Positions 43,661-51,427 of a DNA stretch of 64,000 bases are shown one piece after another. The stretch comes from JAPXRI01 sp033813635. GTDB lineage: Bacteria; Bacillota; Clostridia; Oscillospirales; QAMX01. The stretch's first letter is position 1. Each line of letters begins with the position of its first letter. The position numbers and the translations under genes were made by a program. Under the pieces are notes generated by a model. The model did not search any database. It saw only the letters and a list, made by a program, of their open reading frames with translations, and had not been told where the DNA came from. The stretch is taken from assembly GCA_033813635.1 (NCBI GenBank), contig JAPXRI010000001.1, positions 236,428 to 300,427 of the forward strand. Direction: 5' to 3'.

Positions 43661-43991
43661 AGCAAAAAGCCTGTTCTCATATTCAAAATATACCGCCTAT
43701 GCTGATGCCCCCAATCCCGATTCGTCATGCTTTCTTAAAACTTGATTGTGCGTCATGAACATTACACGAAACCGCTGGCGCGGTGGTAGCGGAACTCATT
43801 GATGCTTTTGCAATAATCTTGGTATAAATATATATAAACATTTTCAGCAATTTCTTTACACTTCGTTTAATATAAAAAATACAAAATTCATATGAACCCA
43901 TGGTACCATGGCAATGCCAAAAAGTGCAGCGCCGTCACATTTGTGGCGGTTTTTTTATATTCAGAATCAACTCAGAAAGGAAGAATGCCCT
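43661..43991. other. Boundary between cargo island 2 and virB4
   Basis: No gene is seen. The left part has a GC hairpin near 43770-43790. At 43867-43893 is a third, partial copy of the promoter-bearing repeat, pointing away from virB4. From 43926 on is the native virB4 leader with AAAGGA before the ATG. Confidence 0.55.
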
Positions 43992-45866
43992 ATGGCAAAA
44001 CAGTCGAAAACCAACGCGCCTGCGCAGGAGGATGTCCGTATTCAGGATTTTCTCGACATGATATCGCCCTCCATCATTAAATTCAGTACCGACTACTTCA
44101 TCTGCGGCAACACCTTCCGCTGTGTGTGGGCCCTGCGGGAGTACCCGACCTCCACGGAAGAACAGGCGATCCTGCGCTACCTCGGAGAAAAGGATGGCGT
44201 GACCCTGCACATCTATACACGGCATGTCACTCCGCTGGAGGAAAAGAAAATCATCAGCAACGCCGCCAACAAAAATCGGATGCAGCGCAGCAGCACCCAG
44301 GACCTCCAGCAGACGGTTACGGCCGAAAGCAACCTGCAGGATGTCGCCACCATCGTGGCGCAGATGCACCGGAGCAAAGAGCCTCTGGTTCACACGGCGG
44401 TGTACATTGAGCTTTCCGCCCACGACCTCGACCAGCTCAAGCTCCTGCAGACGGAGGTGTTAACCGAGCTGGTTCGCTCCAAGCTCAACGTGGACCGGCT
44501 CCTGCTCCGCCAGCAGCAGGGTTTCCTGTCGGTGATGCCTTCCGGCTGGAACGTGTTCGGAGATCAGTTCGAACGGGTGCTGCCCGCCAGCTCCGCCGCC
44601 AACCTGTACCCGTTCAACTATTCCGGCAAGACTGACCCGAAGGGCTTCTGCCTGGGCCGGGACAAATTCGGCAGCAACATTCTGGTGGATTTTAACTGCC
44701 GCTCCGATGACAAAACCAACGCCAATATCCTCATTCTCGGCAACTCCGGTCAGGGCAAGAGCTACCTGCTGAAACTGATCCTGTGCAGCCTCCGGGAATC
44801 CGGCATGCACATTCTGGCCTTAGATCCTGAAATGGAGTACGAGGATCTGACCCTGAACCTCGGCGGCTGCTTCATCGACCTGATGGGCGGCGAATTCATT
44901 ATCAACGTGCTGGAACCGAAAAGCTGGGACGAACAGACGGAACCTGTACTCAGTTCGCATATGACAACGCCAGCGGATCACAGCGCCGACGACGGCGGGT
45001 TTGTGCCGGAAGCTTTTCGAAAAAGCAGCAAGCTCAGCCAGCATATCAGCTTCCTCAAGGATTTTTTCCGTGCTTACAAGGATTTTACCGACCGGGAAAT
45101 CGACACCATCGAAATCATGCTGGGCAAGCTCTATGACAAATGGGGCATCACCGACCACAGCAATTTCGACCGTCTCAAGCCGGAGAATTATCCCATCCTG
45201 TCCGATCTGTACGATCTCATCGAAACGGAATATAAGGATTTCGATGAGAGCCGCCGCCAGCTTTATACGGCGGACTCCCTGCGGGAAATCTGCCTCGGAC
45301 TCCACTCCATGTGCAAAGGAGCAGAGTCCAAATTTTTTAACGGGCACACGAATATCACCAGCAGCGAATTTGTGACCTTTGGTGTGAAGGGTGTGCTCAA
45401 CGCCAGCAAAAATCTGCGCAACGCCCTCCTGTTCAACGTTCTGTCCTACATGAGCAACGAGCTTCTGACGGTCGGCAATACGGCGGCCAGCATCGACGAG
45501 CTGTATTTGTTTCTTACAAATCTCACCGCCATCGAATATATCCGCAACTGCATGAAGCGCGTCCGTAAAAAAGAAAGCGCAGTCATCCTCGCGTCGCAGA
45601 ATCTGGAGGATTTCAACGTGGAGCACGTCCGCGAGTTGACGAAGCCGCTCTTCTCCATCCCGATGCACCAGTTCCTGTTCAACGCCGGTTCCATCGACGC
45701 GCGGTTCTACATGGATACGCTCCAACTGGAGAAATCCGAATACGAGCTAATCCGCTACCCCCAACGCGGCGTGTGTCTCTACAAGTGCGGCAACGAACGG
45801 TACAACCTCATGGTTCAGGCGCCAGAGTATAAGACGGCGCTGTTCGGAAAGGCGGGCGGACGGTGA
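43992..45866 (+). CDS. virB4: VirB4-family conjugation ATPase
   Basis: The 624-residue protein has Walker A LILGNSGQGKSYLLKLILCS at about residue 250, followed by ALDPEMEYEDLTLNLGGCFI as in VirB4/TraC proteins. Walker B is AASIDELYLFLTN at about residue 497, and later RKKESAVILASQNLEDFNVE includes the conserved Gln-Asn motif. It energises assembly and transfer through the type IV channel. ATG 43992 was chosen because AAAGGA precedes it; the open frame continues upstream without a better site. Confidence 0.92.
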   Translation: MAKQSKTNAPAQEDVRIQDFLDMISPSIIKFSTDYFICGNTFRCVWALREYPTSTEEQAILRYLGEKDGVTLHIYTRHVTPLEEKKIISNAANKNRMQRSSTQDLQQTVTAESNLQDVATIVAQMHRSKEPLVHTAVYIELSAHDLDQLKLLQTEVLTELVRSKLNVDRLLLRQQQGFLSVMPSGWNVFGDQFERVLPASSAANLYPFNYSGKTDPKGFCLGRDKFGSNILVDFNCRSDDKTNANILILGNSGQGKSYLLKLILCSLRESGMHILALDPEMEYEDLTLNLGGCFIDLMGGEFIINVLEPKSWDEQTEPVLSSHMTTPADHSADDGGFVPEAFRKSSKLSQHISFLKDFFRAYKDFTDREIDTIEIMLGKLYDKWGITDHSNFDRLKPENYPILSDLYDLIETEYKDFDESRRQLYTADSLREICLGLHSMCKGAESKFFNGHTNITSSEFVTFGVKGVLNASKNLRNALLFNVLSYMSNELLTVGNTAASIDELYLFLTNLTAIEYIRNCMKRVRKKESAVILASQNLEDFNVEHVRELTKPLFSIPMHQFLFNAGSIDARFYMDTLQLEKSEYELIRYPQRGVCLYKCGNERYNLMVQAPEYKTALFGKAGGR

Positions 45867-45872
45867 TAAAGC

Positions 45873-46922
45873 ATGGACATGAAGGATCAGCGCTTCGGCA
45901 TTGAGGTGGAAATGACCGGCCTCACCCGTCAGCAGGCCGCCCAGGTGGCCGCCGAGCATTTCGGCTCGTCCGTCCATTTCGACGGCACCTATTACGGCAT
46001 TTATTCCACGCTGGACAGCGAGGGACGCCAATGGAAATTTATGAGCGACGGCAGCATCGACACGCAGAAAAAAAGCGGACGGCAGATCGTTTCTGCCGAC
46101 AACGACTACAGCGTGGAGATGGTCAGCCCCATCTGCCGCTACGGGGATATTGAAACAATACAGGAGCTTGTGCGGAAGCTGCGCGGGGCCGGGATGCTGG
46201 TCAACAGCTCTACCGGCATCCACGTCCATGTGGACGCGTCGCCTCACGACGCGAAGACGCTCCGAAACATCACCAACATCATGGCGTCCAAGGAGGATCT
46301 GATTTACAAGGCCCTGCAGGTGGAGGTGGCTCGGGAGCGGCAGTATTGCAAAAAAGTGGAGCAGAGCTTCCTCGATGAAATCAACCGGAAGAAGCCCAAA
46401 ACGCTAGACGTGGTCAGCCGCATCTGGTACGGCGGGGAATCCCGCAGCAGCCAGCATTACGATAACAGCCGCTACCACTGTCTGAACCTGCACTCTGTGT
46501 TTCAGAAGGGCACGATTGAGTTTCGTCTCTTCAATTCCACCACCCACGCCGGGAAAATCAAGGCGTACATCCAGCTCTGCCTCGCCATTTCCGCGCAGGC
46601 CCTGAACCAGAAGTGCGCCAGCCGACAGAAAACGCACAGCACCAATGAAAAATATACCTTCCGAACCTGGCTTCTCCGGTTGGGCCTGATCGGGGACGAA
46701 TTCAAGACCGCCCGGCTTCATCTTCTGGAGCATCTGGACGGGTGCATCGCGTGGAAAGATCCGGAGCAGGCCCTGCGGCAGAAGGAACGGTTAAGGCAGA
46801 AAAAAGAAAAAGAGCTGGCCGAGGCCGCACAGACGGTATCGGGTCAGCCGGAACCAACAACTGAAAACGGACAGGAACAGGCCGGGGAGGAAGAAATCCC
46901 CGGCTTTACTCTGTCCATGTAG
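45873..46922 (+). CDS. Amidoligase-superfamily protein
   Basis: The 349-residue protein matches the glutamine-synthetase-like amidoligase family: FGIEVEMTGLTRQQAAQVAA at the start, DGSIDTQ, YSVEMVSPICRYGDIETIQE, then TGIHVHVDASPHDAKTLRNI and GTIEFRLFNSTTHAGKIKAY near the end. These are the Glu/His metal and ATP-binding positions of the family. Amidoligases form amide or peptide bonds using ATP. It lies six bases from virB4 and next to a gamma-glutamylcyclotransferase. The C-terminus EEIPGFTLSM carries the shared tail. Confidence 0.88.
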   Translation: MDMKDQRFGIEVEMTGLTRQQAAQVAAEHFGSSVHFDGTYYGIYSTLDSEGRQWKFMSDGSIDTQKKSGRQIVSADNDYSVEMVSPICRYGDIETIQELVRKLRGAGMLVNSSTGIHVHVDASPHDAKTLRNITNIMASKEDLIYKALQVEVARERQYCKKVEQSFLDEINRKKPKTLDVVSRIWYGGESRSSQHYDNSRYHCLNLHSVFQKGTIEFRLFNSTTHAGKIKAYIQLCLAISAQALNQKCASRQKTHSTNEKYTFRTWLLRLGLIGDEFKTARLHLLEHLDGCIAWKDPEQALRQKERLRQKKEKELAEAAQTVSGQPEPTTENGQEQAGEEEIPGFTLSM

Positions 46923-46939
46923 AAGGAGGAACCATTCTT

Positions 46940-47443
46940 ATGAAATCCGAAACCCTGTACATCGCCTACGGCAGCAATCTCAACCTGCCGCAGATGGCGT
47001 TCCGTTGCCCCACCGCCGAGGTGGTCGGTGCCAGCGAGATCAAGGACTACGAGCTGCTGTTCCGCGGCAGCCGGAACAGCGCGGTTGCCACCGTTGAGCC
47101 GCTTCAGGGCTCCAGCGTCCCCGTCCTTTTGTGGAAGCTAAAGAGCCGTGACCTGCAGGCCCTTGACCATTACGAAGGCTATCCGAACTTTTACCGCAAG
47201 GAGCTTCTGCCGGTGGAGCTGAACGAAAAAACAGCCTCCGCGATGGTTTACATCATGAACGACGGACATCCCTTCGGGGCTCCGTCCGACTACTACCTGA
47301 ACACCATTCTGGAGGGCTACCACACATCCGGCTTTGACACGGATTTTCTGGAGCGGGCCGTTGAGAAATCCATTCGGCTGGCGCAGGAGCAGCAGGAAAC
47401 GGAGCCGGAGCAGGGCACGCTGTTCGGCCCGAAATGGTGGTGA
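46940..47443 (+). CDS. Gamma-glutamylcyclotransferase (AIG2-like) protein
   Basis: This 167-residue protein has the opening LYIAYGSNLNLPQMAFRCPT, the YGSN loop of the GGCT fold. VLLWKLKSRDLQALDHYEGY contains the conserved Glu near 'LDxyEGxP', followed by FYRKELLPVEL. The fold releases gamma-glutamyl groups as 5-oxoproline or opens related amides. Pairing with an amidoligase is a known association and suggests making and removing an amide-linked peptide. The end PEQGTLFGPKWW resembles the shared linker but not its tail. Confidence 0.87.
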   Translation: MKSETLYIAYGSNLNLPQMAFRCPTAEVVGASEIKDYELLFRGSRNSAVATVEPLQGSSVPVLLWKLKSRDLQALDHYEGYPNFYRKELLPVELNEKTASAMVYIMNDGHPFGAPSDYYLNTILEGYHTSGFDTDFLERAVEKSIRLAQEQQETEPEQGTLFGPKWW

Positions 47444-47449
47444 TGACAT

Positions 47450-48643
47450 ATGGCAGCTCCCGCAATTGCCCTGGCGGTCAAGGCCGCCATCGCCGCCGCC
47501 ACCGACAAACGAACGTGGAAAGCGGCCGGAATCCTGATCGCCGCCATTTTGACGCCCGTCATTCTGGCAATCGTCATGATCCTCAGCCTTCTCTCCGGTA
47601 CTTCCCAGCATAACAACGCCGCCGTTGACCTGTGTTTCAACGGCGGCGCTTTCTCGTCCTCCGCGCCCGCCGAGTATACCGCTCACATTGAGGATATGAG
47701 GAACTGTTTTTCCGCGCTGGATCAGGCGATCTCCGGCGTGGATGCGAAAATGGACGGCGGCACATTGGACAGCGTACAGATCAAATCTATTTTTTACGCT
47801 CTGAATTTCGGTGCCGACCACTTGTCCCTGTCCGGCGCGGAGGCCAAATCCTTTGTGGACTGCTTCGTCAGATATGAGGAAAGAACCAAAACTGTGAAGG
47901 ATGAGGCCACCGGCGAGGAAAAACCGGAAACCGAAACGGTCGCCGTTCCGGTCAGTCTGAACACGGCCTATGCGAATCTGTCAACGTCGGGAATCTCGGC
48001 AAGTGGCGACGACAGAATCAACGCGCAGAAGATCTACGAAAAGGCCGCCTGCGGCGGGGCCGGATCGTACAGCGGCGGGATCGAGCGAGGCGGCGGAAGC
48101 GGAATCGCGCTGGATGGTCTCACCCTGCTCCACCCGGAAACCAAAAACAACCTGGACCTGGTCATCTACGCGAAGAACGCCTATGACTCCGGCTGGGGAT
48201 ATGTTTGGGGCACCTACGGCGACGTGCTGACGGATTCGCTGTTTGCGTCCAAGCTGAAGCAGTACCCGGACGGCGTTGGCAGCTACGCGGATTTCATTCG
48301 TGAAAACTGGCTGGGCGGCAGGACAACAGACTGTGTCGGGCTCATCAAAGGTTACGGCTGGTTCAATTCCGACACAAAAGCCATTGAATACGGGACCAAC
48401 GGCATGAAGGACGTGGGCGCGGACGGCATGTACAGCGCCGCCACTGTCAAGGGTTCCATGGATACCATGCCCGACACGCCCGGCCTCGCCGTCTGGAAAT
48501 CGGGGCACATCGGCGTCTACATCGGAAACGGCGAGGTGATCGAGGCGATGGGCACGAAATACGGCGTGGTAAAAACAAAGCTGGCGGGCCGCGGCTGGAG
48601 CGCGTGGCTGCAGGTCCCGTACATCAGCTACATTACGAAATAG
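47450..48643 (+). CDS. Membrane-anchored NlpC/P60-type wall hydrolase of the transfer system
   Basis: The 397-residue protein has one membrane segment near residues 23-45 (GILIAAILTPVILAIVMILS), an extracellular helical linker, and a C-terminal peptidase domain. The peptidase has the nucleophile motif RTTDCVGLIKGYGWF (Cys at about residue 295) and the histidine motif SGHIGVYIGNGEVIEAM. Gram-positive conjugation systems use such enzymes to open peptidoglycan for the channel. ATG 47450 lies seven bases after the previous stop. Confidence 0.85.
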   Translation: MAAPAIALAVKAAIAAATDKRTWKAAGILIAAILTPVILAIVMILSLLSGTSQHNNAAVDLCFNGGAFSSSAPAEYTAHIEDMRNCFSALDQAISGVDAKMDGGTLDSVQIKSIFYALNFGADHLSLSGAEAKSFVDCFVRYEERTKTVKDEATGEEKPETETVAVPVSLNTAYANLSTSGISASGDDRINAQKIYEKAACGGAGSYSGGIERGGGSGIALDGLTLLHPETKNNLDLVIYAKNAYDSGWGYVWGTYGDVLTDSLFASKLKQYPDGVGSYADFIRENWLGGRTTDCVGLIKGYGWFNSDTKAIEYGTNGMKDVGADGMYSAATVKGSMDTMPDTPGLAVWKSGHIGVYIGNGEVIEAMGTKYGVVKTKLAGRGWSAWLQVPYISYITK

Positions 48644-48655
48644 GAGGAAAAACCA

Positions 48656-49000
48656 ATGAGCATGACGGAACTGAATCTGTCCTTCCCCACGGAGAAGCTG
48701 GACGCTCTCCGCTTTTTTATAGACAAAAAGCAGCAGAGCGTTGAGCAGAAACTGCAGGATTATCTGGACAAAACCTATGAAAAGCTGGTTCCCGCGCAGG
48801 TGCGGGAGTATGTGGAGAGCCGCATGGAGCCGGTGTCCGCACAGCGGCAGGAATCCCCGGCACCCGCCAGAGAGCGCCCCGCGCACCAGCCCCGCCGTTC
48901 CCGGCAGGCGGCGTCCGAGTCAGCACCGGTGCCGGAAACTTCTCCCGAGCCTGAAGGCCCTGACGAGCAGGAGGGTCAGGGCATGACCTTGAGCATGTGA
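48656..49000 (+). CDS. Small DUF6103-like protein with long tail
   Basis: The 114-residue protein has a first 55 residues (LNLSFPTEKLDALRFFIDKK, LQDYLDKTYEKLVPAQVREY) that look like a ribbon-helix-helix-type DUF6103 domain, also present in the gene at 50302. The second half is a Pro/Ala/Glu linker ending DEQEGQGMTLSM, one of the clearest shared tails. AGGAGG precedes ATG 48656. Confidence 0.7.
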   Translation: MSMTELNLSFPTEKLDALRFFIDKKQQSVEQKLQDYLDKTYEKLVPAQVREYVESRMEPVSAQRQESPAPARERPAHQPRRSRQAASESAPVPETSPEPEGPDEQEGQGMTLSM

Positions 49001-49025
49001 TTCACAGAAGAAGGAGGTGCGAGCT

Positions 49026-49907
49026 ATGATCAAGCTCGGTGTGGACAACGGAAACTACAACACCAAATCCTCGGAGGGGATGCTCTATGCCTCCGGCTAC
49101 GCGGTGAGCGACAAGGAATTCATCACGCCGGAGATGCAGCTTTTCTACGAGGGAAAATATTACGCTGTCGGAGAACGCCGCCTGCGCTTTCAGCAGGACA
49201 AAACTAAAGAGCTGGACACCTTCATCCTGACGCTCCCCGTCATCGCGGAGGCGATGAAAAAAACCGGAACGACCAATGCGGAGATCGTTCTCGGCGTCGG
49301 GCTTCCCATCGACAGCTATGGAACGCAGAAGGACGCATTCCGCCAGTATTTTCTGCGCGACGATCTCTCGTTTGTGTTTGAAGGGGCAGCTTACCGCTGC
49401 CGGATCGCGGACTGCAAGGTGTTTGCCCAGGGGCACGCGGCGCTCTGCCGGTACTATCAGCAGCTGAAGGAATACCGGAGCATCACGCTGGTGGATATCG
49501 GCGGGTACACCGTGGACGTTCTCACTGTTCATAATTTCAGATTAGACAGATCCAGTTGCGCCAGCCTGCGCATGGGAACCATCACTCTTTACAGCCGGAT
49601 TCAGGACGCGCTCCAGAAAAACGACATTCTGCTCTCGGACGAACTCGTCACCGACGCCATCCGCGGGCAGATTCAGCACGCCGACCGCGGGCAGATCGAA
49701 GAAGTGGTGGAGCGCTCAGTCGCGGCCTACTGCAAGGAGCTGTTCAACGCTCTTCGTGAAAGAGGGATCGACCTGAGGCTTCCCACCGTGTTCGCGGGCG
49801 GCGGCGCGGAGCTGCTGGAATCCCGGCTCCGCGGCGAGGACGTCAACACGGCGGCAGTCCTGAACCGGTTTGCCAACGCGGACGGGTACCGCCTCCTGAT
49901 GGGGTGA
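49026..49907 (+). CDS. parM: ParM-like actin-family segregation protein
   Basis: This 293-residue protein has the actin-fold phosphate-1 loop KLGVDNGNYNTKSSEGM at the start, phosphate-2 motif ITLVDIGGYTVDVLTVHNF at about residue 157, and adenosine motif LPTVFAGGGAELLES near residue 250. ParM-type filaments push plasmid copies apart. ATG 49026 lies eight bases after AAGGAGG; the GTG nine bases upstream is inside that site. It is followed at once by a small DNA-binding candidate, as in parMR operons. Confidence 0.88.
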   Translation: MIKLGVDNGNYNTKSSEGMLYASGYAVSDKEFITPEMQLFYEGKYYAVGERRLRFQQDKTKELDTFILTLPVIAEAMKKTGTTNAEIVLGVGLPIDSYGTQKDAFRQYFLRDDLSFVFEGAAYRCRIADCKVFAQGHAALCRYYQQLKEYRSITLVDIGGYTVDVLTVHNFRLDRSSCASLRMGTITLYSRIQDALQKNDILLSDELVTDAIRGQIQHADRGQIEEVVERSVAAYCKELFNALRERGIDLRLPTVFAGGGAELLESRLRGEDVNTAAVLNRFANADGYRLLMG

Positions 49908-49911
49908 GCCT

Positions 49912-50196
49912 ATGAGAAAGCGGTACTATCTTTCGTTTGACATGGATGATCCCAGGCATCGGGAAGCCGAGGCCCTTCTTGCCGATCAGGGCAGCCGCCA
50001 GCGCACCGAGTGTGTGGTTTCCGGCCTGCTGGCGGCGAAGCAGGCAGATCACATAGAGCGGATTATCCGGCAGGCAGTCAGTGAGGAACTGAAAATCCTC
50101 CAATGTCGGCCATCCCCTCTACTGGCGGATGCGTCCGATGAAACGCAGTTGGCCGATCTCCCAGACAGCCTCATCCACGCGCTGGACGAAATATAA
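49912..50196 (+). CDS. Small ParR-like partner of ParM
   Basis: The 94-residue protein follows parM by four bases. The opening KRYYLSFDMDDPRHREAEAL then RQRTECVVSGLLAAKQADHI looks like a strand followed by helices, as in ribbon-helix-helix ParR proteins. The acidic C-terminus could bind ParM. Direct repeats right downstream could be its centromere. The role rests mostly on position. Confidence 0.6.
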   Translation: MRKRYYLSFDMDDPRHREAEALLADQGSRQRTECVVSGLLAAKQADHIERIIRQAVSEELKILQCRPSPLLADASDETQLADLPDSLIHALDEI

Positions 50197-50262
50197 ACCA
50201 AGTTGGCTCAATTATTTCGTGCCTTCCGGAAGTCGCACGGAAAGTTGCACCAACCTGGCTCA
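50197..50262 (+). repeat. Direct repeats downstream of the parM operon
   Basis: ACCAAGTTGGCTCA at 50197-50210 and ACCAACCTGGCTCA at 50249-50262 match at 12 of 14 bases, 52 bases apart. The first overlaps the end of the ParR-like gene. They could be part of a centromere or relaxosome binding site. Confidence 0.5.
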
Positions 50263-50301
50263 CTTCTGTTTGAAATCAATGCGGAAAGGAAGCGGCTATT
50301 T

Positions 50302-50484
50302 ATGAAAATGTCAACAATACAGATCCGGTATGACAGCGAAAAGCTGAGTACCCTTCGAAAATACAGGAGCGAAGCGGAACTTCGTGCCGGATTGGAGGCT
50401 CACTTGCAGGAGCTCTATGAAAGGAATGTTCCGGAAGAACTTCGGAAAACTCCCAGCCACCAGGATGAAAGCGCCGCCGTGTGA
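50302..50484 (+). CDS. Small DUF6103-like protein
   Basis: The 60-residue protein starts at ATG 50302 after AAAGGA. STIQIRYDSEKLSTLRKYRS then LEAHLQELYERNVPEELRKT has the same strand-helix-helix pattern as the protein at 48656, without a linker or tail. It is probably a small DNA-binding dimer linked to the nearby oriT or centromere. Confidence 0.6.
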   Translation: MKMSTIQIRYDSEKLSTLRKYRSEAELRAGLEAHLQELYERNVPEELRKTPSHQDESAAV

Positions 50485-51013
50485 GAGGTGCGGAAAACTC
50501 ATCATTTTTCTCTCTGACGTTCGCGCCGCAGGCGCCATGGCATCCAACTGAATGCGTACTGCGGCAGCATCCAGGCTGAATCGGAGAATCTGACGAGCCA
50601 AACGACACGGCAGATATGAAAGCCCGCGTCACCGCCCGTGTGCCCCTGTGCCGTGTTTTCCCCATGGGATGGCACGTTTACACCATCAAAAACGGTTGTG
50701 CCCCGTGTCGGAGCCGTGTGCGGAAATTCGGCGGACAGCTGACCGACCGGTGAAGCTCCAGAGCTGGAGGTGAACCATGGGGTCGAAAACGATGCGGGTT
50801 AAAGAAGCGGGGTCGTAAAACGCCCCCGCTTCAACTTACACCGCCCCGCAACGCGGGTCGGGGACGTTTTTCACCGGGGTCGGATTCCGGCCCGTGGAGT
50901 CGCTTCCGGGGTTGCGGAAAAAGCGGAACGCCGAAAATACAAGATGAATCAAGGATTTCATAGGGGTTGTGACCAGCGTTGCGGCCCCTTTTTGCGTGAA
51001 TGGAGGGTTTTGC
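50485..51013. other. Hairpin-rich noncoding region, candidate oriT
   Basis: This is the largest gene-free stretch in the transfer region and lies directly upstream of the relaxosome and relaxase genes. It holds several inverted repeats: CTCCAG/CTGGAG at 50756-50769, GAAGCGGGG/CCCCGCTTC at 50804-50832, CCCGC/GCGGG at 50845-50857, and an 11-bp G-U-rich hairpin with T-run at 50963-50993. Such a cluster is typical for an origin of transfer. The nick site cannot be told from sequence. Confidence 0.55.
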
Positions 51014-51427
51014 GTGTCGGAAGAAGCAAAGAACAAAAAGAAATTTCCGCTGTGGATGTATCCGGAAACCAGAAAGTTGGTGGCGGACTGGTATCGGCGG
51101 GATAACTGTCAGAGCCAGAGCGAATTCATTGAAAAGGCGATCAAATTCTACTGCGGCTACATCTCCGCGGAGGAAGGCGTGCGCTATCTCCCCGCCGCCA
51201 TCACCTCGGCCATGACCGGCATGGTGGATGGCATGGAGAACCGAATGGCCCGCCTGATCTTCAAGCTGGCTGTGGAAATGAGCATGATGATGAATGTCCT
51301 CGCCTCCACCGCCGACGTGGACGAAGCCACCCTTCGCCGTCTGCGGGGCAAGTGCGTCAGCGACGTGAAGAAATCGGTCGGCACCGTGACCTTCGAGGAC
51401 GTGGCAAGATTCCAGAAGGGCGAATGA
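51014..51427 (+). CDS. Ribbon-helix-helix relaxosome accessory protein (MobC-like)
   Basis: The 137-residue protein starts at GTG 51014, six bases after GGAGGG. The N-terminus KFPLWMYPETRKLVADWYRR, then CQSQSEFIEKAIKFYCGYIS, is the ribbon-helix-helix pattern seen in proteins next to clostridial MobP relaxases. A helical C-terminal half follows. It probably binds oriT and loads the relaxase. The stop overlaps the relaxase ATG. Confidence 0.78.
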   Translation: MSEEAKNKKKFPLWMYPETRKLVADWYRRDNCQSQSEFIEKAIKFYCGYISAEEGVRYLPAAITSAMTGMVDGMENRMARLIFKLAVEMSMMMNVLASTADVDEATLRRLRGKCVSDVKKSVGTVTFEDVARFQKGE

